Part shown: piece after piece, positions 32,241 to 40,316 of the stretch | Layout: each line of letters begins with the position of its first letter | How positions within the stretch are numbered: the stretch's first letter is position 1 | DNA from: JABFSS01 sp964497975 | Lineage (GTDB): Bacteria; Patescibacteriota; Gracilibacteria; Peribacterales; Peribacteraceae | NCBI GenBank assembly: GCA_964497975.1 | Contig: CAZCFO010000001.1 | Span: 372,001-436,000 of the forward strand | Direction: 5' to 3' | Length of the DNA: 64,000 nucleotides | Position numbers and translations under genes: made by a program | Notes under the pieces: generated by a model | Seen by the model: only the letters and a program-made list of their open reading frames with translations | What the model was told of the DNA's origin: nothing | Databases searched by the model: none

Positions 32241-33461
32241 GTGCGCATCCTGTTTCTCAACGACGATTACCCTCCCCTGGGCAACAGCTCCGTGTCGAGC
32301 GTCGTCGAGCGACTGCGGGCGGGGCTGGAAAAGCGCGGCCATGAGACCGGCGTGATCACCACCCATCGACGGGAGACGAATGCAGGGATCGTCCGCGACG
32401 GGAGCGTGACGAGTCTGCCGGTGTCGTACCGCACGTCGCTGCGGCACTGGAAGTGCGTGCGCAACGCCGACGTCTCGCGGATGCTGGAACGGGAAATCCC
32501 TGCGTTCCGGCCCGACGTGATCCACGCCCACAACCTCCACGCGTTTTTGACCTACGACGCTCTGCGGATCGCCAGGAAGAACGCGAAGACCGTCTGCATC
32601 ACGATGCACGACGTGATGAGCTTCGCGTATGCGCGGCTGACGACGGAGAAGTTTTTGAACTCCGGAGGCCGTGACGCGCGGGTGACGGTGATCGATCAGA
32701 TCCGCTCGGCGGGGCTCCAGTGGAATCCTTTCCGCAATCTGATGATCCGGCGCGCGCTGAAGAACGCCGATCATGTGATCGCGGTGAGCGACGCGCTCAA
32801 GCGCGCGCTCGAAGAGAACGGCATTCCCGGAGCGGTGCGCATCCATCACGGCATTGATCGGGCATGGACGGCATCACCCGATGCCGTGGCGTCGTTCCGG
32901 AGGACGCAGGGGCTGGATGGCCGGAAAACGATCCTGTTTGGAGGACGGCTGAGCCTGGATAAAGGAGCCGTTCCCCTGCTCAAGGCACTGCAGATCGTCC
33001 GGCGCTCCGTCCCGAACGTGCTGCTGCTGATTCTGGGGAATCCGGACCGCTGGCAGGCGCTGGTGCGCGCCGCGGGACTCTCGGAAGATCTGAGCGCGAA
33101 CATGCGGTGCGCGGGCTGGCTCGACCGGGAACAGACCGCCGCGGCATTCGGCGCGGTGGATCTGGTGACGACGCCCTCGCTGTGCCTGGACACCTTCAAC
33201 CTGATGAACCTGGAAGCGATGTCGGCGGGAAAGCCCGTGGTCGGCACGGTCTTCGGCGGCACGCCGGAAGTGGTGGAGGACGGCGTGACGGGGTACGTCC
33301 TGGATCCGCGGAACGCGGATGTCTACGCGGGCCGCCTGGCGGAGCTGCTGTCCGACGACGCCAAAGCGCGTACGATGGGTGAAGCCGGAAAGACACGCGC
33401 ACGCGAAGAATTTTGTCTTGAACGCCAAATCGCCGACCACCTCCGCCTCTATCAATCCTGA
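32241..33461 (+). CDS. GT4 family glycosyltransferase
   Basis: 406 residues, GT-B fold. N-terminal domain: LNDDYPPLGNSSVSSVVERL with the G-rich acceptor loop, DVIHAHNLHAF. C-terminal domain: KTILFGGRLSLDKGAVPLL and the donor-binding E-x7-E region LDTFNLMNLEAMSAGKPVVG. Retaining transferase that uses a nucleotide-sugar in the cytosol; specificity not readable. Start GTG 32241 is set by TAAAAT 6 bases upstream. Followed after a 9-bp array by a methyltransferase on the same strand. Confidence 0.88.
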   Translation: MRILFLNDDYPPLGNSSVSSVVERLRAGLEKRGHETGVITTHRRETNAGIVRDGSVTSLPVSYRTSLRHWKCVRNADVSRMLEREIPAFRPDVIHAHNLHAFLTYDALRIARKNAKTVCITMHDVMSFAYARLTTEKFLNSGGRDARVTVIDQIRSAGLQWNPFRNLMIRRALKNADHVIAVSDALKRALEENGIPGAVRIHHGIDRAWTASPDAVASFRRTQGLDGRKTILFGGRLSLDKGAVPLLKALQIVRRSVPNVLLLILGNPDRWQALVRAAGLSEDLSANMRCAGWLDREQTAAAFGAVDLVTTPSLCLDTFNLMNLEAMSAGKPVVGTVFGGTPEVVEDGVTGYVLDPRNADVYAGRLAELLSDDAKARTMGEAGKTRAREEFCLERQIADHLRLYQS

Positions 33462-33463
33462 CT

Positions 33464-33507
33464 CCTCTGCCGCGTCTGTCCCCTCTGTCCCTTCTGTCCC
33501 CTCTCCC
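33464..33507. repeat. 9-bp tandem array (CCTCTGTCC type)
   Basis: CCTCTGCCG, CGTCTGTCC, CCTCTGTCC, CTTCTGTCC plus a partial unit, filling the whole gap between the GT4 stop (33461) and the methyltransferase ATG (33508). If translated it would read SVPSVPSVPS. Confidence 0.85.
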
Positions 33508-34158
33508 ATGCGCATCGCCCAGCCCGACCGCGAACTCCTGAAGGAATTCATCGAGAAGCAGAGCCCCCTCTTTTCGGGCGATATCCTGGACGTCGGCGGC
33601 GGCACGGGCCGGTACCGCGGATACTTCACCCATGCGAAGCGCTACCGGATCCTGGATCCCGATCCCGCCCTCAAGCCCGACATCGTGGGCTCCGCGGAGG
33701 AGATTCCTCTGCAAGACGCGAGCGTGGACGGGGTCGTCTGCACGCAGGTGCTCGGGGACGTGTGGGACGTGCGCACGGCGGTCGCGGAGATGGCGCGCGT
33801 GCTGCGCCCCGGCGGCCTCCTGATCATCACCGAGTCGCTGATCAACGAGCTGCACGATGAGCCGCATGATTACTGGCGCATCACCCCCGAATCGTGGGCC
33901 AAACTCCTGTCGCCGTTCTTCGAGATCGTCAGCATCGAAGCCCGCGGCGGGTACTTTTCCATGCGGACCCAGAACAGCATCCGCCGCATGATCGAAAAAT
34001 ACTCCCTCTACAAGCGTCCGGTCGCGGGACGGGTCGCCGGCATCATCGCGGCCGTGGGAACGTGGTACGCCAAGCAGCGGGACTCCGGGGAGAAGGAAGA
34101 TCTTCGCCGCAAGTTCGCCATCGGGTTCAACATCCTCGCGAAGAAGAAGGCTGGATGA
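33508..34158 (+). CDS. Class I SAM-dependent methyltransferase
   Basis: 216 residues from ATG 33508; the longer reading would translate the 9-bp array. Motif I ILDVGGGTGRYRGYF (residues ~30-44), VCTQVLGDVWDV and GGLLIITESLINELHDEP define a Methyltransf_11 core; DYWRITPESWAKLL follows as in other glycan-locus methyltransferases. Acceptor unknown. It is co-transcribed with the GT4 gene. Confidence 0.85.
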   Translation: MRIAQPDRELLKEFIEKQSPLFSGDILDVGGGTGRYRGYFTHAKRYRILDPDPALKPDIVGSAEEIPLQDASVDGVVCTQVLGDVWDVRTAVAEMARVLRPGGLLIITESLINELHDEPHDYWRITPESWAKLLSPFFEIVSIEARGGYFSMRTQNSIRRMIEKYSLYKRPVAGRVAGIIAAVGTWYAKQRDSGEKEDLRRKFAIGFNILAKKKAG

Positions 34159-34183
34159 CAAGCCAGCTGAAGTTTTTTCTTAT

Positions 34184-34213
34184 CGCAGCGGAGATTCCGG
34201 AATCTCCGCTGCG
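34184..34213. repeat. Perfect 30-bp palindrome
   Basis: Two 15-base arms, CGCAGCGGAGATTCC and its exact inverse, with no loop bases. There is no T-run on either strand after it, so it is not a standard terminator. It lies between the methyltransferase and the SGNH gene and could be an operator or a recombination/cruciform site. Confidence 0.85.
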
Positions 34214-34252
34214 AAGTCGCATTCGCCATGCATGAGGTACCATGAGAACTCC

Positions 34253-35434
34253 ATGCGCAACATCCTGCTCTCACTGGCACTCTTCCTCCTCTCGCTCCTC
34301 ACGGCGTTCGCGATCGCCGAAGTCGCCATGCGGGCGCTGGGCATCGGCTGGCCGCTTTTTACGCAGGCGGACGAGTGGACCGGATTCGCCCTGAGACCGG
34401 GAGCGGCGGGTTGGGTGCGGGACGAAGGTGAGGCATACGTGAAGATCAACAGCGCGGGCATGCGCGACCGCGAGCACGCGAAGGAAAAAAAGCCGATCGG
34501 GAAAATCCGTGTTGCCATCTTGGGCGATTCCTACGCCGAGGCGCGGCAGGTGCCCATGGAGGACGCGTTCCCGTCGGTCATCGAGAGGAATCTGGCGCAA
34601 TGCGGCGGACGCGATGGGCAGGAGGTGGAGGTCCTGAATTTCGGCGTCTCCGGCTTCGGCACGGCGCAGCAGCTCCTCCAATTGCAATCGCGCGTGTGGG
34701 ACTACCGCCCCGATGTCGTCCTTCTGGCGTTCACCACGGGCAACGACGTCCGCAACAACTCGTTCGCTCTCGAGAAGAATCCCGACAAGCCGTACATGAA
34801 GATCCAGAGCGGATCGCTTGTGGCCGATTTCTCGTTCCGCGACCGCCCCTTCTTCAAAAAGCAGATGTCCGTATCGTCGAAGGCCGCGCAGTGGATCGTC
34901 TCGCACTCCCGCGTCGCCCAGCTGCTCAACCGCGTGCGGACCGTCTGGCGATCGGCTCCGGGCAAGAAGCCCTCCGCGCCCGCGGTCGCGACGGGGGAAG
35001 CGGGCCTCGATGACGCGATCTATCTGGAGCCTCCGCCGACCCCCGAGTGGGCCGAAGCCTGGAGCCTGACCGAAGCCATCCTCACGCGGATGAGCAAGGA
35101 CGTGCAGGAGCATGGGGCGAAATTCCTCGTGGTGACGCTCACCAACGGCATTCAGGTGCACCCCGATCCCGCGATGAGGGAGGCATTCGCGAAAAAAATG
35201 GGCGTGCAGGATCTCTACGGACCGGAAAGGCGGATCAGCGCTCTCGGCGCCCGCGAGTCGTTCCCCGTTCTCACGCTCGCCCAGACGCTTGGCGCCTTCG
35301 CGGAAGGAGGAAACCGGTTCCTGCACGGATTTGCGAACGCAACGATCGGCGAAGGCCACTGGAACGCCGAGGGACACCGGCAAGCGGGCGTCGAAATGGC
35401 GAACATCCTCTGCGCGGATGGATTCCTGCAGTGA
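34253..35434 (+). CDS. Membrane-anchored SGNH/GDSL hydrolase (carbamoylation module)
   Basis: 393 residues from ATG 34253. An N-terminal anchor (ILLSLALFLLSLLTAFAIAEVAMRALG) is followed by an extracellular SGNH domain: block I VAILGDSYAEA with the serine nucleophile, NFGVSGFGTAQQLLQL (block II Gly), FTTGNDVRNNS (block III Asn), and a C-terminal GHWNAEGHRQAG with the block V His. Such enzymes act as acyl- or carbamoyl-esterases/transferases on surface glycans. TACCAT lies 9 bases before the ATG. The DUF5989-SxtJ-carbamoyltransferase set follows. Confidence 0.85.
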   Translation: MRNILLSLALFLLSLLTAFAIAEVAMRALGIGWPLFTQADEWTGFALRPGAAGWVRDEGEAYVKINSAGMRDREHAKEKKPIGKIRVAILGDSYAEARQVPMEDAFPSVIERNLAQCGGRDGQEVEVLNFGVSGFGTAQQLLQLQSRVWDYRPDVVLLAFTTGNDVRNNSFALEKNPDKPYMKIQSGSLVADFSFRDRPFFKKQMSVSSKAAQWIVSHSRVAQLLNRVRTVWRSAPGKKPSAPAVATGEAGLDDAIYLEPPPTPEWAEAWSLTEAILTRMSKDVQEHGAKFLVVTLTNGIQVHPDPAMREAFAKKMGVQDLYGPERRISALGARESFPVLTLAQTLGAFAEGGNRFLHGFANATIGEGHWNAEGHRQAGVEMANILCADGFLQ

Positions 35435-35476
35435 ACCGGCTTGATCGGCGGGCGTGGATGCTGAATGATGTCGGCC

Positions 35477-35635
35477 ATGAGCAAACTGTCGATTTTCTCG
35501 GAACTGTGGATGTTCATGCGGGCCCGGAAGAAATTCTGGCTCCTGCCGCTGCTGATGCTGATCCTCCTTCTGGGAATTCTCCTGATCTTCGCGCAGACAT
35601 CCCCCTTGGCGCCGTTCATCTACACCATCATCTAA
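35477..35635 (+). CDS. DUF5989 small membrane protein (first copy)
   Basis: 52 residues. Pattern: short N-terminus, basic segment (RARKKFWLLP), one membrane span (LLMLILLLGILLIFAQ), then SPLAPFIYTII. This is the shape and end-motif of DUF5989 proteins, which accompany NodU-type carbamoyltransferases. An in-frame ATG at 35465 could add four residues. Its TAA is directly followed by the ATG of the second copy. Confidence 0.78.
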   Translation: MSKLSIFSELWMFMRARKKFWLLPLLMLILLLGILLIFAQTSPLAPFIYTII

Positions 35636-35797
35636 ATGCTCGATAAATTCGCGGTCTTCGGCCAGCTCTGGCAATTCCTCCGTATCCGCAAGAAGTGGTG
35701 GCTGTTGCCGCTGATCTTGCTCATCACGATTCTCGGATTGATTCTCGTCTTCGCCCAGGGTTCTGCTCTGGCGCCGCTGATCTACACTGTTTTTTAA
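35636..35797 (+). CDS. DUF5989 small membrane protein (second copy)
   Basis: 53 residues, about half identical to the first copy: LWQFLRIRKKWWLLPLILL, membrane span to VFAQ, then SALAPLIYTVF. The two are a tandem duplication with zero intergenic bases (TAA-ATG). One helix each; they may pair in the membrane and hold the carbamoyltransferase or SxtJ there (inference). Confidence 0.78.
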   Translation: MLDKFAVFGQLWQFLRIRKKWWLLPLILLITILGLILVFAQGSALAPLIYTVF

Positions 35798-35862
35798 TTC
35801 ACAACGCACAGTTTCCGATTCACAAACACGTTGTTGTGAGTTGTTGATTGGGAGTTGTGAGT
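35797..35862. repeat. Inverted 7-bp arrays (ATTCACA/ACTCACA units)
   Basis: Left arm ATTCACA, ACGCACA, GTTTCCG, ATTCACA; right arm TGTGAGT, TGTTGAT, TGGGAGT, TGTGAGT, i.e. inverses of ACTCACA-type units. It starts at the stop codon of the second DUF5989 gene and fills most of the gap to SxtJ. Confidence 0.82.
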
Positions 35863-35896
35863 TTCTCTTGCTATTGTTCTGCAGCATTCCCGTCCT

Positions 35897-36133
35897 ATGG
35901 TAAAACTTCCGCCTCCCCTCTCCTGGCTCTGGTCCGCATGGCTGCTGTTTGGGCAGGTGCTCGGGAAGATCATGAGCAAGATCATCCTGACGGTCCTCTG
36001 GATCGTCGGATTCGGCATCTACGGCATCATCCACAGGATTCTGTGCCTCTTTACAAAGAAGAAAGCGGATGCCGCGACGTACTGGATCGACGTGCCCCCC
36101 GTGAAACCCGGCGATCTGCACCGGCAGTTCTGA
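35897..36133 (+). CDS. SxtJ-family membrane protein
   Basis: 78 residues. Two hydrophobic segments (LSWLWSAWLLFGQVLGK and ILTVLWIVGFGIYGIIHRILCLF) followed by a soluble tail with TYWIDVPPVKPG. SxtJ proteins have this size and are encoded beside carbamoyltransferases, from saxitoxin clusters to capsule loci. It ends 7 bases before the carbamoyltransferase, so they are co-expressed. Biochemical role unknown. Confidence 0.8.
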   Translation: MVKLPPPLSWLWSAWLLFGQVLGKIMSKIILTVLWIVGFGIYGIIHRILCLFTKKKADAATYWIDVPPVKPGDLHRQF

Positions 36134-36140
36134 CGATCCC

Positions 36141-37931
36141 ATGATGACTGTTCCCCGCTCCTGGCGACCCATGGACAAACCCCGCAACATCCTCGGCATC
36201 TCCTGCTACTACCACGACAGTGCCGCGTGCCTGGTGCGGGAGGGCGAAGTGGTGTTTGCGGCGCATGAGGAACGCTACACGCGGAAGAAGCACGACGAAG
36301 CCCTGCCCGTGCATGCCATCGAGCACGCGCTGGCCCACGCCGGCATCACGATCGATGACGTGGACGCCATCGGGTTTTACGAAAAGCCCCTGCTGAAGTT
36401 TTTCGACCGTATCGTGCCGACCTACATCGAGAAGTGGCCGCTGGGATTCTTCAGCTACCACCGCGCGATGCACGAGTGGATGCAGAAAAAGCTCTGGATC
36501 CCGCAGAACCTCAAGCGCGAACTGAAGTACAAGGGCCCCGTCCTCTTCACGAGCCATCACGAATCGCATGCCGCGTCCGCTTTCTACGCGTCCGGATTCC
36601 CCGATGCCGCCGTGGTGACGGTGGATGGCGTGGGCGAATGGGCGACGACGACCATCGGGCGCGGGGACGGATTGAAACTCGATATCGTCCAGGAGGTCCA
36701 CTTCCCGCATTCGTTGGGACTCCTGTATTCCGCCCTCACGTACTACCTGGGATTCAAGGTGAACAGCGCGGAGTACAAGGTGATGGGCCTCGCTCCGTAT
36801 GGCAAACCGAATTACATGAAGGAGATGCGCGAACTGATCGAGGTGAAGGAGGACGGCAGCTTCCGCCTCAACATGAAGTACTTCACGTTCGAGTACGGAC
36901 TGCGGATGACGGGGCGGGAAATCGAAAAGCTGTTCGGGCAGCCGACGCGCGGCCAGGAATCGCCCATGACGCAGTTCCACAAGGACGTCGCCCGGTCGCT
37001 GCAGGAAATCACCGAGGAGATCATGCTGAAGATCGTGGCGCACGCGAAGAAAATCTGCCCGTCGGATAACCTGTGCATGGCGGGAGGCGTCGCGCTCAAC
37101 TGCGTCGCCAACGGGAAGATCCTGAGGACCGGCATCTTCAAGGACATCTTCATCCAGCCGGCCGCCGGCGACGCCGGAGGGGCATTGGGCGCGGCGCTCG
37201 CCATCTGGCACAAGGAATACGGCGGCGCGCGCATCGCGAAGATGCAGCATGCGTACCTGGGCAACGCCTACAATGATGAAGCGATTGAGAAGGAGCTGCA
37301 GGCGCAGAACCTTCCGTACAAGAAGCTTTCCGACGACGAGCTCTTCCCGACGGTGGCGCAGCTCCTGGAAGGAGAGAACGTGATCGGCTGGTTCCAGGGG
37401 CGCATGGAGTACGGCCCGCGTTCGCTCGGAAACAGGTCGATTCTCGCGGACGCCCGGAACAAGGAGAACTGGCAGAAGGTGAACCTGAAGATCAAATTCC
37501 GCGAGAGTTTCCGCCCCTTTGCGCCCACGGTGCTGGAGGAGCGCGTGTCGGATTACTTCGATCTGAACCGCGAAAGCCCCTACATGCTTTTGGTCGCCGA
37601 TACGCTGCCGCATCGCCGGGACGAGATCCCCGCCGTGACGCACGTCGACGGCAGCGCCCGCATCCAGACGATCAGGCGCGACCAGAACCCGCGGTACTAT
37701 GACCTGCTGAAGGCCTTCGAGAAGCGCACGGGCTGCCCCGTCATCATCAATACCTCGTTCAACGTCCGCGGCGAGCCGATCGTCGAAAGCCCGAAGGACG
37801 CGATCAACTGCTTCCTGCACACGCAGATGGATTACCTGGTGCTGGGCAACTGCGTGCTCGCGAAAAAGGACATGACCGGCGCGGCGAAAGCGGATACGGA
37901 GGCGTATCTGAAGCAATTTCAATTGGATTGA
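36141..37931 (+). CDS. NodU/CmcH-family carbamoyltransferase
   Basis: 596 residues. N-terminal Kae1-like domain (about 15-360): GISCYYHDSAACLVREG, TSHHESHAASAFYASGF with the metal-binding histidines, VVTVDGVGEWATTT, MAGGVALNC. C-terminal YrdC-like/carbamoyltransferase domain: GWFQGRMEYGPRSLGNRSIL, FRPFAPTVL, IINTSFNVRGEPIV. It transfers a carbamoyl group from carbamoyl phosphate, via carbamoyl-adenylate, to a sugar hydroxyl. Normal length. The first ATG (36141) may be extended; ATG 36171 (MDKPRNIL) is the other option. Confidence 0.92.
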   Translation: MMTVPRSWRPMDKPRNILGISCYYHDSAACLVREGEVVFAAHEERYTRKKHDEALPVHAIEHALAHAGITIDDVDAIGFYEKPLLKFFDRIVPTYIEKWPLGFFSYHRAMHEWMQKKLWIPQNLKRELKYKGPVLFTSHHESHAASAFYASGFPDAAVVTVDGVGEWATTTIGRGDGLKLDIVQEVHFPHSLGLLYSALTYYLGFKVNSAEYKVMGLAPYGKPNYMKEMRELIEVKEDGSFRLNMKYFTFEYGLRMTGREIEKLFGQPTRGQESPMTQFHKDVARSLQEITEEIMLKIVAHAKKICPSDNLCMAGGVALNCVANGKILRTGIFKDIFIQPAAGDAGGALGAALAIWHKEYGGARIAKMQHAYLGNAYNDEAIEKELQAQNLPYKKLSDDELFPTVAQLLEGENVIGWFQGRMEYGPRSLGNRSILADARNKENWQKVNLKIKFRESFRPFAPTVLEERVSDYFDLNRESPYMLLVADTLPHRRDEIPAVTHVDGSARIQTIRRDQNPRYYDLLKAFEKRTGCPVIINTSFNVRGEPIVESPKDAINCFLHTQMDYLVLGNCVLAKKDMTGAAKADTEAYLKQFQLD

Positions 37932-37981
37932 CCCTGTAACCCTGAGCTTGCCGAAGGGCCAGCTGGACTGATCCTGTCTGC
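37932..37981. repeat. Degenerate hairpin repeat (CCCTGAGC...AGGG family)
   Basis: CCCTGAGCTTGCCGAAGGG makes a short hairpin (CCCT/AGGG). It is related to 57737-57778 and to hairpin C of 19461-19621 (all share CTGAGC or its inverse within a GT/CA frame). It starts directly after the carbamoyltransferase stop. Confidence 0.6.
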
Positions 37982-37987
37982 TACCAT
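37982..37987 (+). promoter_or_regulatory. Leaderless-type extended -10 TGC-TACCAT
   Basis: TACCAT preceded by TGC, then 6 bases, GTG (37994). Confidence 0.55.
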
Positions 37988-37993
37988 AATCCG

Positions 37994-38989
37994 GTGTTCG
38001 AACAGGCTCTCCCCTTTTTGCGCGATCCGGTCGACCGGCGGCCGCTGCGTCCCGACGGCGACGCCCTGCTCTCGCAGTCGCGCGTCCGCTATCCGGTGAC
38101 CGACGGCATTCCGCGGCTGCTGGAGCCGACGAAGACGCCTGAGGAGGAAGCCGTGCGGAGGAAGATGCAGGCGTTCTACGAGACGACGACGTTCCCCGGG
38201 TACGACGGCATCGACAGCCCCGGGGTGCTGATGGACAAGGCGAAACGCAGCAATTTCGGCGTGTGGGTGGACAAAGCGATCAACCCGCGCGCCACGGTGC
38301 TGGAAGTCGGCTGCGGCACCGGCCAGATGACGAACTTCCTGGGACTCTGCGCCACACGGACCGTGATCGGCGTGGACCAGAGCATTCCGTCGCTGACGCT
38401 GGGGAATAATTTCCGGAACCGCTTCGGCCTGAACAACGTGCAGTTCGTGCAGGGAAACATCTTCGCGATGCCGATCGCCGAGAACAGCGTGGACACGCTG
38501 ATCTGCTCGGGCGTGCTGCACCACACGCCGGATCCGCAGGGCGGCTTTGAAGCGCTGCTGAAGCTGGTGAAACCGGGCGGCGTGATCTTGATCGGCCTCT
38601 ACAACTCGTACGCGCGGATTCCGCTCGGGATCCGAAAGATCATCTTTTCGATGACCGGCGGAGCGCTGCGGTTTTTGGATGCGCACATGCGGCGTCGCGA
38701 CGTCGATCAATCGAAGAAAGAAATATGGTTCTCCGACCAATACAGGAATCCCCACGAAAGCTGGCATTCGGTCGACGAGGTGCTGGGATGGTTCGACCGC
38801 AACGGCGTGAAGTTCTTGAGCGGCGTCCCGGCGATTGCATCGGGACTCCCGAATGAGGAGAATGGGCTGCGCCTCTTTGAACCGCACCCGCGCGGCGGCC
38901 GCATGGAGCACATGGCGCGGCAGCTGGGATGGATGTTCACGATCAGCGGCGAAGGCGGCCTCTTCGTTCTCACCGGGAAAAAATCATGA
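37994..38989 (+). CDS. SAM-dependent methyltransferase with Trm112-like N-terminus
   Basis: 331 residues. Residues 1-45 (FLRDPVDRRPLRPDG, RYPVTDGIPRLL) resemble a zinc-less Trm112/UPF0434 module. Residues ~95-240 are the methyltransferase core: VLEVGCGTGQMTNFLGL, GVDQSIPSLTLG, CSGVLHHTPDPQGGF, GGVILIGLYNSYAR. The C-terminal part (WFSDQYRNPHESWHSVDEVL) is typical of glycan-locus members. Start GTG 37994 set by TACCAT 6 bases upstream. It overlaps the SGNH gene by 4 bases (ATGA). Confidence 0.85.
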   Translation: MFEQALPFLRDPVDRRPLRPDGDALLSQSRVRYPVTDGIPRLLEPTKTPEEEAVRRKMQAFYETTTFPGYDGIDSPGVLMDKAKRSNFGVWVDKAINPRATVLEVGCGTGQMTNFLGLCATRTVIGVDQSIPSLTLGNNFRNRFGLNNVQFVQGNIFAMPIAENSVDTLICSGVLHHTPDPQGGFEALLKLVKPGGVILIGLYNSYARIPLGIRKIIFSMTGGALRFLDAHMRRRDVDQSKKEIWFSDQYRNPHESWHSVDEVLGWFDRNGVKFLSGVPAIASGLPNEENGLRLFEPHPRGGRMEHMARQLGWMFTISGEGGLFVLTGKKS

Positions 38990-40014
38990 AAAAACGTCTG
39001 CGTTCCTTCCTCGGCAATCTGACGGTTCTCGTATGCACCCTCGCGCTCTTTTTCGGGGGCATCGAAGCAACCCTGCGATTCTCGGGCATCGACAAGGGAT
39101 TGCCGAAGACCCCGCCGATCTACGAGAAAAGCCTGAATCCCGCCATCAGCTACCAGCTGAAACCGGATCTGAAGCAGGAAGCCTTCCGCTCGACGGTGAT
39201 CACCGACCGCCGGGGGTTCCGTTCGCCCGAAATCCGCCCCGGGAGGCCGACGATCGCGCTTCTGGGCGACTCGATCGCGTTCGGATACGGACTCGAAAAC
39301 GACCAGACGATCGGCGCGCGCCTCGAGGCGCTGCTCGAGGGGAAATACAACGTGGTGACGGCTGCCGCTCCGGGATACGGCCTGGGGCAGGAATCCGTCT
39401 TCTTCCGCGAGAAGGTGCTGCCGCTTCATCCGGGAACGCTGATCCTCGAATTCCACTGGAACGACCTGACGAGTCAGCCGCCCGACATCCTCGACGACGA
39501 AGGAAACCTGCATGCGCATGACTGGAAGCCGGGTGACCGCCCGTGCAATCCGCTCAAGACAGGGATCCTCTCGTGGATCCCCGGCGGTTGTTGGCTCGAT
39601 CTGCACAGCGCCTTCTACCGGACGATCAAGAAAGTCGTCACCGCGCGCACCGAGCAGCGCAACGCCGCCGAGCAGGTGACGAATCTCGCGAAGAACGCCT
39701 TCGGGGACGAAGTCACGGACGAGCAGCTGGCCGCCTACGGCAAACAGCTGGAGGATTTTGCGGCGACGCTCCCTCCGGAGCTGAAGAAGCTCTTCGTCAT
39801 CTGGCCCGAACGCCCGCTGCATCTGCTGACCACCACGAAGCTGCGCGCCATGGCGGAGAAAAACGGATTCCGCGTGATCAACCTGTACGAGGTGTTCGGC
39901 AACCGAGCGGAAACCCTCACGTGGGATACGGTCCATCCCAGCGCGAAGACCGCCGACGAAGCCGCGGGGGTTATCCGAGGGGCATTGGAGGAATGGGCGT
40001 TGCTCCCGGAATGA
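38986..40014 (+). CDS. Second membrane-anchored SGNH/GDSL hydrolase
   Basis: 342 residues from ATG 38986 (overlaps upstream stop). N-terminal anchor NLTVLVCTLALFFGGIEATL, then SGNH domain: block I ALLGDSIAFGYGL (nucleophile Ser), AAPGYGLGQESVF, LEFHWNDLTSQ (block III Asn) and C-terminal WDTVHPSAKTADEAAGVI (D-x-x-H of block V). It differs in length and detail from the hydrolase at 34253, so they are not a recent duplication. Likely extracellular de- or trans-acylation of the glycan. Confidence 0.85.
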   Translation: MKKRLRSFLGNLTVLVCTLALFFGGIEATLRFSGIDKGLPKTPPIYEKSLNPAISYQLKPDLKQEAFRSTVITDRRGFRSPEIRPGRPTIALLGDSIAFGYGLENDQTIGARLEALLEGKYNVVTAAAPGYGLGQESVFFREKVLPLHPGTLILEFHWNDLTSQPPDILDDEGNLHAHDWKPGDRPCNPLKTGILSWIPGGCWLDLHSAFYRTIKKVVTARTEQRNAAEQVTNLAKNAFGDEVTDEQLAAYGKQLEDFAATLPPELKKLFVIWPERPLHLLTTTKLRAMAEKNGFRVINLYEVFGNRAETLTWDTVHPSAKTADEAAGVIRGALEEWALLPE

Positions 40015-40112
40015 AATTTCCGCTGCCACCAGAGAAAAAGGAAGGCAGAGAGACGGAACAGTTGATAAATAAAAAAAATCATGAAAAATACTATAGTTCC
40101 CCCTCCTTGCGT

Positions 40113-40316
40113 ATGTCTTTTTCAACCCCCTCCGAAAGACCCACCATGCCTTCCCGATGGCCGGATGTCACCCTGTACCAAGGTGGTCCAAGGAACCCCT
40201 CTCTTCTTCAGCGGGATCTTGAAGGTAGCGAGGAAAAAATCGCAGCGCTTGGTCTTCCAGAAGGCGTGCTCGACGCTACAAAACCGACAGACGCCACGGA
40301 AGAAAAGGTGTCATGA
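40113..40316 (+). CDS. Possible small uncharacterised protein
   Basis: 67 residues, proline- and charge-rich, no domain (MSFSTPSERPTMPSRWPDV at the start, TKPTDATEEKVS at the end). The upstream DNA (40060-40112) is AT-rich with a TATAGT -10-like box about 15 bases before the ATG, and codon use is lower in GC than the neighbours. It overlaps the converging GT2 gene by 6 bases. It could be real or chance; the 98-base stretch before it holds nothing else. Confidence 0.4.
   Translation: MSFSTPSERPTMPSRWPDVTLYQGGPRNPSLLQRDLEGSEEKIAALGLPEGVLDATKPTDATEEKVS

Noticed and set aside
34184..34213. Intrinsic terminator
   Set aside because: Strong palindrome but no T-run on either strand and no loop.
34271..36199. 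642-residue minus-strand frame opposite the SGNH-SxtJ region
   Set aside because: Low-complexity charged product with no domain, antisense to five clear genes and translating a 7-bp repeat array.
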